The notes under the pieces: generated by a model
What the model was told of the DNA's origin: nothing
What the model saw: only the letters and a program-made list of their open reading frames with translations
Databases searched by the model: none
Shown: piece after piece, positions 36,002 to 45,025 of the stretch
How the letters are laid out: the number at the start of each line of letters is the position of its first letter
Numbering within the stretch: the first letter of the stretch is position 1
Position numbers and translations under genes: made by a program
DNA from: Flavobacterium sp. N2038
GTDB taxonomy: Bacteria > Bacteroidota > Bacteroidia > Flavobacteriales > Flavobacteriaceae
Assembly (NCBI RefSeq): GCF_025947185.1
Contig: NZ_CP110001.1
Coordinates: 4,340,001 to 4,404,000, forward strand
Direction: 5' to 3'
Length of the DNA stretch: 64,000 nucleotides

Positions 36002-36337
36002 CTACTTCGTTAGTTCCAGTTTTTCTGCAAAATAATCACAGAAATCTTTCATTGTGTCCGACATTTTTTCGTCGTCTGTAGCACGTTTAAAAGTATCAGC
36101 CATTGCAACTAAAGTCTGATGAAAGAAAATTTTCATTTCGTCCACCGGCATATCTTTTGTCCAAAGATCAATACGCATTGTTTCTTTAACTTTGCTATCC
36201 CAAATTGATAACATAATAGCCTTTGCTTCTTCAGCCTGAACACCGCCGTCTTGTGCGCTCCAGGTTAATTTTTCCGGAACACGGTTTTCATCTAATTCTA
36301 TATTGAATTTAATTTCTGAGTTTATTGTATCTGACAT
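36002..36337 (-). CDS. gldC: Gliding motility protein GldC
   Basis: A 111-residue protein recognised as GldC of flavobacteria (SEIKFNIELDENRVPEKL start, WSAQDGG, then KAIMLSIWDSKVKETMRIDLWTKDMP-type centre). GldC is reported to assist gliding over surfaces; it has no signal peptide here and is presumably cytoplasmic. Its ATG overlaps the gldB stop codon by one base (TAATG), so translation of the pair is coupled. Confidence 0.93.
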   Translation of the reverse strand: MSDTINSEIKFNIELDENRVPEKLTWSAQDGGVQAEEAKAIMLSIWDSKVKETMRIDLWTKDMPVDEMKIFFHQTLVAMADTFKRATDDEKMSDTMKDFCDYFAEKLELTK

Positions 36338-37293
36338 TATTTCTTAGGTTTATATTTTGAATTTTCGAATATCTCTTTTGCATTAATTTTTAATAATTCA
36401 GGCAAAGTAACATTATTATTTTTCATGTAGGAACGAACAATTTGCCAACCAATCCAAGCCCCTACGCGTCCTGGAGAATCATTATCTATCTCTAAGTAAA
36501 ATTTAGAAAAGGGAGCCGGCGCAATAAATCGGGTTGTAAGCTTAGGATCTGCACTATACAGCATTTCTTTTTCTAAAAAATAACGCCACATATAAGCTTC
36601 ATTTTCTTCACACCATTTTATTTGTTCCGGTAGGTAACCAATTTTTTCAGCATCTGTATATTCAGGCAAAAGCAAATCCTTTGCATACAGTTGTTTTCCT
36701 TCAAAAATCATTTGAGAAACTAAATTCTTATCGGCATAGGCAGGAATATTTCTGTAAGCAAAACTCGAAACCACATCCGGCATAATTTGTTTCTCCTCAA
36801 AGTTTTGTTTTAAATAATTCGGGAATTCATAAAATTTGTGCTCTTTTCCCAAATACAATTCTAATGCAACAATAACCAGACTGTCGGCATAAATTGCTTT
36901 AGCATTATAGTCCATCTCACCAATTACCGTAATTACTTTTGGAGTTTTAGTTTTAGGAAAATAATATTTTACGTGTTGAAAAAGCGAATTAAATTGTTGA
37001 CGAACTGGCTCAAAATCCGAATACTTTTTTTGCACTTCAGTATATACCTCACGCCAAATTGGCTCCTGCATTTTCTTTAACCAGACAGCGTCATCATTTC
37101 CTGCCGGAAAAAAGAAAGGATATTGCATTTTTATCTTAGCCAGATCTTGCGGTTTTGATTCAAAAAACACCTTATCAAAACGTTCTACTTTAATATCAAC
37201 CGGAATTTCTTCTACTTCTTTTTCGACCTTACTTTTTTGATCACAGGACAAAAAAAACAGGCACAGAACCACCGCAAAGCAATATATTTTCAT
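36337..37293 (-). CDS. gldB: Gliding motility lipoprotein GldB
   Basis: A 318-residue lipoprotein with signal MKIYCFAVVLCLFFLSC and lipobox cysteine C17. GldB is required for gliding (and is linked to the type IX secretion/gliding apparatus) in Flavobacterium johnsoniae. The body contains VERFDKVFFE, an HVKYYFPKTKTPKV segment and GRVGAWIGWQIVRSYMK near the end, typical of this family. The gene order gldB-gldC with nadE divergent is, as I recall, that of F. johnsoniae. Confidence 0.94.
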   Translation of the reverse strand: MKIYCFAVVLCLFFLSCDQKSKVEKEVEEIPVDIKVERFDKVFFESKPQDLAKIKMQYPFFFPAGNDDAVWLKKMQEPIWREVYTEVQKKYSDFEPVRQQFNSLFQHVKYYFPKTKTPKVITVIGEMDYNAKAIYADSLVIVALELYLGKEHKFYEFPNYLKQNFEEKQIMPDVVSSFAYRNIPAYADKNLVSQMIFEGKQLYAKDLLLPEYTDAEKIGYLPEQIKWCEENEAYMWRYFLEKEMLYSADPKLTTRFIAPAPFSKFYLEIDNDSPGRVGAWIGWQIVRSYMKNNNVTLPELLKINAKEIFENSKYKPKK

Positions 37294-37348
37294 TTTATTT
37301 TAATTAGATTTGTGTTGCATAAATTTAAAAATTATACACTTAAAATTA

Positions 37349-37378
37349 TTTGTGCAAATATACATCCCTGTATCTTAA
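37349..37378 (+). promoter_or_regulatory. Probable sigma-A promoter of nadE
   Basis: TTTG at 37349-37352, 18-base spacer, then TATCTTAA at 37371-37378, matching TTTG-N17-19-TAnnTT with the last two bases off consensus. It lies 13 bases before the nadE ATG, implying a very short leader. Confidence 0.45.
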
Positions 37379-37391
37379 AACTTGAACTATT

Positions 37392-38198
37392 ATGGCTAAA
37401 AAAAGCACTATTCAGACAGAAAAAGTAAATAACCACATCGTTGAGTGGCTAAAAGATTATGCTAACAACGCAAAAGTAAATGGTTTTGTAATCGGAATTT
37501 CGGGCGGAGTCGACTCTGCGGTAACTTCAACATTATGCGCCCAGACTGGTTTACAGGTTTTGTGTGTAGAAATGCCAATTCACCAGGCCGAAACTCAGGT
37601 TTCAAGAGGAAGGGAACATATTGAGCAATTAAAAAAACGTTTCCCAAACGTTTCAAGTGTAGAAACTGATTTAACTGCCACTTTTGAAGCTTTTAAAAAT
37701 GCTGTGCCTATAACAAAAGATGAAACAAAAGTTAATTTATCATTTGCTAATACACGTGCCCGTCTACGAATGACGTCATTATATTATTTAGCCGGAATTC
37801 ACGGCTTATTAGTCGCAGGGACAGGCAATAAAGTAGAAGATTTTGGAGTAGGATTTTATACAAAATATGGTGATGGCGGTGTCGATTTGAGTCCAATTGC
37901 AGATTTAATGAAATCAGATGTATATGCTCTTGGGGAATATTTAACTATTCCGGCATCAATTTTAACAGCTGCTCCTACCGACGGTTTATTTGGTGATAAC
38001 AGAACCGATGAAGACCAATTGGGAGCAAGTTATGACGAGCTGGAATGGGCAATGTTAGCAGCGGAGTCAGGAAAGACGGCAGGTGATTTTAGTGGACGAG
38101 AAAAATCTGTTTTTGAAATTTATAAAAGATTAAACACCAGCAACAAGCATAAAATGCAATCGATTCCAGTATGTTTGATACCAAAAACGTTAAAATAA
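37392..38198 (+). CDS. nadE: NAD+ synthase (ammonia-dependent)
   Basis: Converts deamido-NAD to NAD using ATP. The P-loop SGGVDS is at 37-42 of 268 residues, followed by the adenylation and deamido-NAD-binding parts (GTGNKVEDFGVGFYTKYGDGG; PTDGLFGDNRTDE). There is no N-terminal glutaminase domain, so it should use free ammonia or a partner. Divergent from gldB. Confidence 0.96.
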   Translation: MAKKSTIQTEKVNNHIVEWLKDYANNAKVNGFVIGISGGVDSAVTSTLCAQTGLQVLCVEMPIHQAETQVSRGREHIEQLKKRFPNVSSVETDLTATFEAFKNAVPITKDETKVNLSFANTRARLRMTSLYYLAGIHGLLVAGTGNKVEDFGVGFYTKYGDGGVDLSPIADLMKSDVYALGEYLTIPASILTAAPTDGLFGDNRTDEDQLGASYDELEWAMLAAESGKTAGDFSGREKSVFEIYKRLNTSNKHKMQSIPVCLIPKTLK

Positions 38199-38291
38199 TT
38201 TTTTTTAACATTTGCGTATAATTAATTACAGAATTTATTTATTAATTTTACAGTTCCAAAAACATGATAACAATTCTAAAAAGGTAAAATT

Positions 38292-38921
38292 ATGATTAAA
38301 GTATGTCTTGCAGACAATCATCCTGTGACTCACTTTGGCGTTAAGTCTTATTTTAAAGACCACGATCAAATTTCAATTGTTGCCAACGTAGGCAATTTTT
38401 CAATGGTTAGAGATATTCTTCAAACGAAGGAAATCGACATTCTAATCTTAGATTTAGAACTAGAAGGTCTTTCAAGTATCTTCGAAGTAAAATCAATTCT
38501 GAAAAATTTCCCAAAAACAAAGATTGTAATTTTTAGTGACCTCGCTGAACAAATGTATGCTCCAAATGCAATTAAAGCAGGAGTTTCCGGGTATGTACAC
38601 AAAACAGAAAAACTTGAAACTTTAGGTCTTTCTATTATTAAAGTACACGAAGGAAAAATTATCATCAACGAAACAGTTCGCAAAAACATGGCCCTTATTG
38701 CTAAACAAAGCAAGAGCGAACGTTTGTACAGAAAACTTTCTAATCGCGAGATTGAAGTTTTACGTTACTTAAGTGATGGTAAAAAAAACAATGAAATCTC
38801 TAAAATCTTAAATCTGAACGAAAAAACGATCAGTACTTACAAATTAAGATTATTGACAAAGTTGAATGTTACTAATTTAGTTGATTTAGTAAACAAAGCA
38901 AAGACTTTAGAAATTATTTAA
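38292..38921 (+). CDS. LuxR/NarL-type response regulator (orphan)
   Basis: A 209-residue regulator. Receiver domain residues 1-120: acidic pocket D8, phosphate acceptor D54 (ILDLEL), S82 and K104 at the switch positions. C-terminal LuxR helix-turn-helix about 145-205 (LSNREIEVLRYLSDGKKNNEI, ISTYKLRLLTKL). No histidine kinase lies nearby, so the partner is encoded elsewhere. I recall a regulator gene beside nadE in other flavobacteria. Confidence 0.93.
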   Translation: MIKVCLADNHPVTHFGVKSYFKDHDQISIVANVGNFSMVRDILQTKEIDILILDLELEGLSSIFEVKSILKNFPKTKIVIFSDLAEQMYAPNAIKAGVSGYVHKTEKLETLGLSIIKVHEGKIIINETVRKNMALIAKQSKSERLYRKLSNREIEVLRYLSDGKKNNEISKILNLNEKTISTYKLRLLTKLNVTNLVDLVNKAKTLEII

Positions 38922-38962
38922 ATGGTACATTGATATTTGCTTTTGCAAATCATCAACCCCAT

Positions 38963-38997
38963 AAAAAAAGCTCTATATTTAAAATATAGAGCTTTTT
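38963..38997. terminator. Bidirectional terminator between regulator and dnaG
   Basis: AAAAAAGCTCTATATTT and AAATATAGAGCTTTTT form a near-perfect hairpin with A and T runs on both sides, placed between two convergent genes. Confidence 0.85.
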
Positions 38998-39001
38998 GAT
39001 T

Positions 39002-41074
39002 TTATAAATGATATGGCACTACAACCCGCCCCAGTTTTCTGGAAAAATTATTTAATAATTTAGAATAATCAATCACCATAGACAACAATTCTGAATTATC
39101 ATCCTGAGGATCGGTCATCAATGACTCCTTCAAATCGTGAATGATTTTTGAAATCAAATACCATCTCATCGAAAATATAGTATCCGAAACATTTTGCTCT
39201 ACAGTTTCGCTTTTATGCTTCGGAAAAATATTTTGTCCCTCCCAGTTGTGGATAACCAACTTTTCGTCTTCCATCAATATATTAGTCACTTCCTGTGCAA
39301 ATTCAGGTTGCAGGTGCATTAAGTATCTATCTAAACTAAAAGTCTCATTTTGATTGTAAAAATCAATAAGTCCGGTAAAAATATCCTTAAACAATGTATT
39401 CGTAAGCTCCACCTCATCTTCCTGAAGACTCAGGTAAACTTTCTCGTATACTTTATATTTTCTTTTTTCTGTAACTTCCTTTACATTTCCTTCTTCATCA
39501 GCTTTTAAAAATACATCTTCAAAATCTTCCAATACATTTCCATAAAGCAATAATATTTCAATAATTTTTCTTTCAAAACCATATAAAATATCTACTTTTT
39601 CTGTCTGCTCAACAGGATATCCCATGTCTCCCGGATAACCATACCCTTCTGGCGGACCAGTCCGCGGATCTTCCGGATCTCCTCCTGAGAAATTAGTGTT
39701 TTTTGGAGCCTGATTCCTTACAACTTCAAAAGGTTTCTGTTCTTGTTTTTGTTTTTTATTAGCTTCAGCAATATCTTTTTGGATTAGCTGCGCCAAAGTA
39801 CTCACCAAAACCTGCTCTGAAATATCCATTATTCGGGCACACTCCTGGATATAGACTTCGCGCTGAATACGATCTGGTATTTTAGAAATACTAGTAACCA
39901 TATCACGAATCAGATCGGCTTTTTTTATCGGATCGTTTTTAGCTTCATTCATCAAAATCGAAGCCTTAAACTGTATGAAATCTTTACTATTGTTTTCTAA
40001 ATAAGCAACTAAATCATCATGTGAATTTTTTCGGGCAAAACTATCCGGATCTTCTCCGTCAGGAAAAGAACAAACTCTTACATTCATACCTTCCTCAAGA
40101 ATCAAATCGATTCCTCGAATAGACGCTCGCAAACCGGCAGCATCACCATCAAAAAGCACCGTAATATTTCGGGTCAGACGGTTAATCAGACGAATCTGAT
40201 CAGGCGTTAAAGCAGTTCCGGACGAAGCCACAACATTCTCTATTCCGGCCTGACTAAACTGGATTACATCGGTATAACCTTCAACCAAATAACAGTTGTT
40301 TTGTTTCGCTATAGATTGTTTGGCATGATAAATTCCATAAAGCACTTTACTTTTATGGTAGATATCACTTTCCGGTGAATTTAGATATTTTGCCGCCTTT
40401 TTATCATTGGTCAAAATACGTCCTCCAAAACCTAAAACCCGGCCAGACATACTTTGAATCGGAAACATCACACGCCCTTTAAATCGGTCAAAAGGACGAT
40501 CTTCTCTTGCAATGGTTAAACCTGTACTTTCCAGAAATTCTAATTTATATCCTTTTCCTAATGCTTCTTTAGTCAAAGCGTCCCAGGTTTCGGGAGAATA
40601 TCCTAAATCGAATTTTTTAATCGTTTCATTGGTAAATCCTCTTTCTTTAAAATAAGAAAGTCCGATTGCTTTTCCTTCTTCAGAATTTATTAAAACATCC
40701 TGAAAATATTTAGCAGCAAATTCCGAAACCAAATACATACTTTCACGAACATCTGTCATCGCTTTTTCGGCATCGGTCTGTTCGGTTTCTTCGATTTCAA
40801 TATTATATTTTCTGGCCAAATATCGAATGGCCTCCGGATAAGTAAACTGCGAGTGCTCCATCAGGAATTTTACAGAATTCCCTCCTTTTCCGGTACTGAA
40901 ATCTTTCCAAATCCCTTTTGCAGGCGAAACCATGAAAGAAGGAGAACGCTCATCTGAGAACGGACTCAAACCTTTAAAGTTACTTCCGGCACGTTTTAAA
41001 TTGACAAAATCGCCAATAACCTCCTCTACACGAGCAGTTTCAAAAACATTGTCAATTGTATTTTGTGAAATCAA
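39002..41074 (-). CDS. dnaG: DNA primase DnaG lacking the zinc-finger ligands
   Basis: Primase that makes RNA primers for replication, 690 residues. The TOPRIM domain is intact (CYLVEGYTDVIQFSQAG, VASSGTALTPDQ, VLFDGDAAG), as is the RNA-polymerase core. The N-terminal CHC2 fold is recognisable (NFKGLSPF ... GKGGNSVKFLM) but the four zinc ligands are replaced by S37, S40, D58 and T61. A C-terminal helicase-interaction region follows. Translation starts at TTG (41074): a stop lies two codons upstream in frame and no ATG fits. Confidence 0.95.
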   Translation of the reverse strand: MISQNTIDNVFETARVEEVIGDFVNLKRAGSNFKGLSPFSDERSPSFMVSPAKGIWKDFSTGKGGNSVKFLMEHSQFTYPEAIRYLARKYNIEIEETEQTDAEKAMTDVRESMYLVSEFAAKYFQDVLINSEEGKAIGLSYFKERGFTNETIKKFDLGYSPETWDALTKEALGKGYKLEFLESTGLTIAREDRPFDRFKGRVMFPIQSMSGRVLGFGGRILTNDKKAAKYLNSPESDIYHKSKVLYGIYHAKQSIAKQNNCYLVEGYTDVIQFSQAGIENVVASSGTALTPDQIRLINRLTRNITVLFDGDAAGLRASIRGIDLILEEGMNVRVCSFPDGEDPDSFARKNSHDDLVAYLENNSKDFIQFKASILMNEAKNDPIKKADLIRDMVTSISKIPDRIQREVYIQECARIMDISEQVLVSTLAQLIQKDIAEANKKQKQEQKPFEVVRNQAPKNTNFSGGDPEDPRTGPPEGYGYPGDMGYPVEQTEKVDILYGFERKIIEILLLYGNVLEDFEDVFLKADEEGNVKEVTEKRKYKVYEKVYLSLQEDEVELTNTLFKDIFTGLIDFYNQNETFSLDRYLMHLQPEFAQEVTNILMEDEKLVIHNWEGQNIFPKHKSETVEQNVSDTIFSMRWYLISKIIHDLKESLMTDPQDDNSELLSMVIDYSKLLNNFSRKLGRVVVPYHL

Positions 41075-41147
41075 AACTTAAATTTATTTTTAAAGTTGAA
41101 AGCCTGTAAAAGTACATAAATCCAGTCTGAAATTTGTTTATTAAACT

Positions 41148-41177
41148 AAAAAAGTGCCTCTCGAGAAGCACTTTTTC
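41148..41177 (-). terminator. Terminator after the outer-membrane protein gene
   Basis: AAAAAGTGC and GCACTTTTT flank CTCTCGAGA, giving a compact hairpin with a T run on the minus strand, 26 bases past the stop of the gene at 41203. Confidence 0.8.
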
Positions 41178-41202
41178 TACTAACTAAACTTAAACTACAT
41201 TC

Positions 41203-42294
41203 TTAATTAAAATCAAATCGTATTCCCATAGAAATATTATTCTCTTCAATTAAATTGTCCTGAAATATAGGATTCAGATCGTATTTCAGATACAGACTAA
41301 TTTCTTTGTAACCTACATAAGTACTTAATCCGTAAACAAAATTATTTACATTAAAATCTCCTTTTGTTTTTTGTGTTGTTTTGTAATCATTGTCTTCAAA
41401 TTTTAAAATTTGCTTAGACTTAACATTAATTCCTGCATATCCTCCAAATCCCATACGAAAACCCTTATGTGTCCTGAAATACGATTTACCATCGTAATTT
41501 CCATCTTTCGAAAAATCAAATTCTAAATGTACCGGAGCGACTAAATAAACATTTCTAAAACGCGATTCCTTCAAATGAATAGGATTTGTTATTAAATCTG
41601 TCTGGTCGCCATTGACCACAAAACTGCGATTATCTGTCGGACGGAGATTATTGTACATTAACGAAAGTCCATATTTTGCATGCAGCAAATTGTTGTCTGA
41701 TAATATTCTGGAATTAAATGTAAATCCCCATTCGTAAAAATGCGACCCTATAAAATCATAATTCGAATCCTGAAGTTTTCCATCAACCATTGTACTATTC
41801 AATCCCATTGCAAACACAAACTGAGAAGTAGTTCTTTTAGACTCTCTTTTTTGCTTGTCTTCCTGTCCCTCATAAACTTTCATGGCAGGAATTTTAATTT
41901 CGGTCTGATTAGGTCGGATAGAATCATTACTTCCGCCAATTAATACTATTGTCCCTCCACGGTCTTTTTTATAATTTATTTTCCCGTCTACCTTTTCCTG
42001 AACCAGTTCCTGTAATTTTTCTTGCTCTATAGCCACTCTGTTTTCAATATTACGGGCTCTTTTTTCAGCAAAATCTTTCTTTTTCTTCTCTGCTTCTTCT
42101 TTAGTGATTGTTCCTTCTACTAATTGACTATTGACTTCATCGACTTCTTTTTTTAATGCTGCTTTTTCTTCGGTCGTTATTTTTTCAATATTTACAGCTA
42201 TAGATTTTGCTTTGTTCTCAAAAGTTTCCTGCCCTATCACCTTTGTGACAAATAAAAAAAACAAGAGAGTAAAATACACAATAAAATTTTTCAT
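41203..42294 (-). CDS. Putative outer-membrane beta-barrel protein with N-terminal coiled coil
   Basis: A 363-residue exported protein (signal MKNFIVYFTLLFFLFVTKVIGQ). Residues about 25-115 are a Glu/Lys-rich coiled coil (KAALKKEVDEVNSQLVEG, EEAEKKKKDFAEKRARNIE); the rest shows alternating aromatic strands ending in SMGIRFDFN, a typical outer-membrane barrel end. It is downstream of the sigma/anti-sigma pair on the same strand and probably belongs to that unit or regulon. A (GATT)n tract lies in its leader. Function unknown. Confidence 0.75.
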   Translation of the reverse strand: MKNFIVYFTLLFFLFVTKVIGQETFENKAKSIAVNIEKITTEEKAALKKEVDEVNSQLVEGTITKEEAEKKKKDFAEKRARNIENRVAIEQEKLQELVQEKVDGKINYKKDRGGTIVLIGGSNDSIRPNQTEIKIPAMKVYEGQEDKQKRESKRTTSQFVFAMGLNSTMVDGKLQDSNYDFIGSHFYEWGFTFNSRILSDNNLLHAKYGLSLMYNNLRPTDNRSFVVNGDQTDLITNPIHLKESRFRNVYLVAPVHLEFDFSKDGNYDGKSYFRTHKGFRMGFGGYAGINVKSKQILKFEDNDYKTTQKTKGDFNVNNFVYGLSTYVGYKEISLYLKYDLNPIFQDNLIEENNISMGIRFDFN

Positions 42295-42307
42295 AATTAC
42301 TTTTTTA

Positions 42308-42334
42308 GATTGATTGATTGATTGATTGATTGAT
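42308..42334. repeat. (GATT)6 tetranucleotide tract
   Basis: Six uninterrupted GATT units plus GAT lie 14 bases upstream of the start codon of the outer-membrane protein gene, in its leader and between it and the preceding gene. Slippage could change the leader length but not a reading frame. Confidence 0.85.
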
Positions 42335-42342
42335 GTTTTACA

Positions 42343-43041
42343 TTATTTTTTAACATTTCTGTTTTCTACTGCCACTTTAACGGTATGATAACTGCGATTA
42401 ATTTTTGTTATCATTTTCTCTCTAAATGAAAGCTCTAGTTCGCCGTCTACCTGATCCAGTAAATCATTTGCATTAATTTTTACTTTTGGTTTTGGTTTAA
42501 CCGAATTTTCAGCTATCACCGTCTTTTCTGCCGAATCCAATAATTGATCTATGTTTTCTTTTTTAGGCGTTTCGGCAATTACAGTTTGATTATTGATTGA
42601 TTGTTTTTCCTGATCGTTTTTGATGATGACTGAAGACTCCTCTATTTGATTTGATTCATTTGTACTGGTTTTATTAGATTTTTTTTCTACGCTTTTTAAA
42701 GTTTCTGTTGATGGCTCTTCTGAAACAGCAACTTCTGTTTTAACTGAATCTATTATATTTAAAGTTGGTTTTACAACAGAATCCTTTTCAACATTCTCTT
42801 CTACAACAACATTTTTAGGTATTTCCATTACACTTTCTTTTTGACTGAAGTAGAACGTTCCAAACAATAAAAACCCAACAATACTTGCTGCGATATACAA
42901 CCATTTTTTACTTTTCTCAGGCTTCTTTTCTTCAGTAACGCTAAGCATTGCATCCAATCGATCCCAGGCTTTGTTGCTTGGTTCAATTTTACGTTCCTTT
43001 AGCTTTTCACGGAAATCCTTTTCAAAATTATTCGGTTCCAT
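42343..43041 (-). CDS. Putative anti-sigma factor (single-pass membrane protein)
   Basis: A 232-residue protein with a cytoplasmic N-terminal part (EKDFREKLKERKIEPSNKAW, typical of Bacteroidota sigma-partner proteins), one membrane helix (about residues 46-65) and a long, low-complexity Glu/Lys/Ser/Val-rich periplasmic region. Overlap of 14 bases with the upstream sigma-factor gene suggests coupled translation and a regulatory partnership. No zinc-type anti-sigma HxxxCxxC motif is present. The functional call rests on context. Confidence 0.7.
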   Translation of the reverse strand: MEPNNFEKDFREKLKERKIEPSNKAWDRLDAMLSVTEEKKPEKSKKWLYIAASIVGFLLFGTFYFSQKESVMEIPKNVVVEENVEKDSVVKPTLNIIDSVKTEVAVSEEPSTETLKSVEKKSNKTSTNESNQIEESSVIIKNDQEKQSINNQTVIAETPKKENIDQLLDSAEKTVIAENSVKPKPKVKINANDLLDQVDGELELSFREKMITKINRSYHTVKVAVENRNVKK

Positions 43042-43588
43042 TATCTTGTTTTTTTAAAATAGTAATTTGTGTTTGTAGCATTTTTCTGGCGTGCGATAAC
43101 TGCGATTTTGATGTTCCCTCATTAATTCCTAACATCCTGGCAATTTCATTATGTTTATAACCTTCTATTGCATATAAATTGAAAACCATTTTATAACCAT
43201 CCGGCAAAGCATCAATTAAGTATTGAATCTGATCTACCGTAAACTTACTATCAATGGCATTGAAGCTTTCTTCAACAAAAAATTCATCTTCGGCAAATTT
43301 TACTTTTTTCTGAACTCTTAAATACGAAATACATTCATTAACCATAATTCGGCGGATCCAGCCTTCAAAGCTTCCTTTGTGTTCAAAACTTTTCAGGTTT
43401 GTAAACACTTTCATAAAAGCGGTTATCATTACATCTTCTGCCAGCTGAATGTCTTTTATATATTGTCGACATACGCTTAACATTTTAGAAGAATACTTAC
43501 CGTAAATCTGTTGCTGTGCCTGACGATTATTTTCGACAGCCAGCTTTATGATTTCGGTTTCTTCTTGATGTAATGGAATAATTTTCAT
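43028..43588 (-). CDS. ECF-type RNA polymerase sigma factor
   Basis: A 186-residue group IV sigma factor. Region 2 covers about residues 18-95 (QLAEDVMITAFMKVFTNL, GSFEGWIRRIMVNECISYLR), region 4 about 125-175 (DGYKMVFNLYAIEGYKHNEIA, GINEGTSKSQLSHARKML). It probably forms an operon with the membrane protein after it and may control the outer-membrane protein. A decayed copy of its 5' end lies at 45873-45942. Confidence 0.93.
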   Translation of the reverse strand: MKIIPLHQEETEIIKLAVENNRQAQQQIYGKYSSKMLSVCRQYIKDIQLAEDVMITAFMKVFTNLKSFEHKGSFEGWIRRIMVNECISYLRVQKKVKFAEDEFFVEESFNAIDSKFTVDQIQYLIDALPDGYKMVFNLYAIEGYKHNEIARMLGINEGTSKSQLSHARKMLQTQITILKKQDNGTE

Positions 43589-43670
43589 TAATAAGCTTTC
43601 GGTTTTGGTTTTAGAAACAGACTTCTATTAGCATAGACGATTATCAATTTAAAATGGTTGCATGGGAATC

Positions 43671-43711
43671 AAAAAAAAAATGTCTTTGTAAATTTTGACA
43701 AACACATTTTT
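43671..43711 (-). terminator. Terminator of the AraC-family gene
   Basis: On the minus strand AAAATGTGTTTGT and ACAAAGACATTTT form a hairpin with one mismatch followed by a T run, about 165 bases after the regulator's stop codon. The 43589-43874 gap otherwise holds no gene. Confidence 0.55.
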
Positions 43712-43874
43712 GGATTAGATAATGACAAACAAACGAATCTGATGAACAAACCCGAACTGAAAAGACAACAAATCCAGAGTTAAAAACACCTTTATAGTTA
43801 CTAAATAACCAAGCTGCCTGAATTTTAAGCAACATCCTCTTATTTGTGTTTTTACAAATAAAAAGTCCATTTGA

Positions 43875-44768
43875 TTATTTCTCCTTATTTTTGAAAGACA
43901 TCGGGCTGCTGCCTGTTTGTTTTTTAAAGAATTTCCCAAAATTAGAGGTATCAGAAAAATTCAGTTTAAAAGCAATTTCAGCTACATTGAGATCGGTGTA
44001 CGTAATAATCAGTTTAGCTTCTCGAACTATTCTTTCATTAATTAATGACAATACTGTTGAACCTGTAGTGATCTTTACCGATTTTGATAAATGACTAACA
44101 CTAACAGCCAGAAGAGCGGCATATTCTTCTACTGTCCTTTTGGTAAGATAATGCATATTGATTAATTGCATTAGTTTTTTGGTCAGCAATTGCTGGGCAT
44201 TTGGTTTCTGAATCGTTTTCTGCTCCTCAACTGCCCTAAATTCCTTCAGTTGATAAAGCAATGCCAGAAACTTATGTACCGCTACACTGTACGTCGACCG
44301 GGAGGCCTCATACGACTGGAACACTTCTTCAAAATGTGGTGCTATATTTTTGTATTCGCCCTGACTGAGCTGAAATAAATTTGTACTCAAAGTATCAAAA
44401 AAAGGAAATTCCTGTACCAAATCAGGTTTGAAAAAACCAAAACATTCTTCCTTAAAATAAATCAGATAGCCTTCGGTATTTTTATCCCTGAAAAAACTAT
44501 ACACTTGTCGTGGGGACTGAAAAACCAAAAACGATTCTTTAATCACTTCTTCCCTATTATTATATCCTACCTGGGTATTTCCTACAGAGGTTAAAAGAGC
44601 TACAAAAAAGAAACCTCGCCGAAAAGGCGGTTTGTAAATATCGCCTTCATGTTCTGCCAATCGCATACAATAAAACAAAGGATTGCCGGTGCGATGTTTA
44701 ACAGGTATAGATTCTAAAAAAGAATTGATATCATCATAGAAGGGAATGTTTTCTTTTTCTTCTGGCAT
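43875..44768 (-). CDS. AraC-family transcriptional regulator
   Basis: A 297-residue regulator with an N-terminal cupin-like sensing domain and a C-terminal double helix-turn-helix: YAALLAVSVSHLSKSVK in the first and DLNVAEIAFKLNFSDTSNFG followed by FFKKQTGSSPMSFK in the second, the classic AraC end. It is divergent from the SRPBCC gene and may control it. Together with that gene and the DUF4287 gene it sits between two copies of sigma-gene 5' sequence. Confidence 0.93.
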   Translation of the reverse strand: MPEEKENIPFYDDINSFLESIPVKHRTGNPLFYCMRLAEHEGDIYKPPFRRGFFFVALLTSVGNTQVGYNNREEVIKESFLVFQSPRQVYSFFRDKNTEGYLIYFKEECFGFFKPDLVQEFPFFDTLSTNLFQLSQGEYKNIAPHFEEVFQSYEASRSTYSVAVHKFLALLYQLKEFRAVEEQKTIQKPNAQQLLTKKLMQLINMHYLTKRTVEEYAALLAVSVSHLSKSVKITTGSTVLSLINERIVREAKLIITYTDLNVAEIAFKLNFSDTSNFGKFFKKQTGSSPMSFKNKEK

Positions 44769-44981
44769 CTCTTTATGGTCTAAGTCTAACAGTATAAAAG
44801 GTTATATCTAAAGTAAATTTCATTGTACAGATGGCCAGGATTATAGCTACCTCTAACACTTGTCTAAGATCGAAAATCCAATTGACTTGTGCAATATCTA
44901 AATAACTAGTAATTCATGAAATATACCAGAATTGACCATTATTGTCCTTTTTTGAACCATTTTAAAACACGGTACTTCAAA

Positions 44982-44989
44982 TACCTTTG
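44982..44989 (+). promoter_or_regulatory. Consensus -7 element ahead of the SRPBCC gene
   Basis: TACCTTTG matches TAnnTTTG exactly, 37 bases ahead of the ATG at 45026. No properly spaced -33 TTG is visible. If used, the transcript begins after the upstream in-frame TTG at 44987, which argues for the ATG at 45026 as the start. Confidence 0.45.
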
Positions 44990-45025
44990 ATCTGTCAAAT
45001 ATTATTAAATAAAACCTTAAAACAA

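Noticed and set aside
43644..43939. Two overlapping minus-strand ORFs of 63 and 74 residues
   Set aside because: They overlap a terminator and the end of the AraC gene and have atypical Phe/Cys-rich composition.
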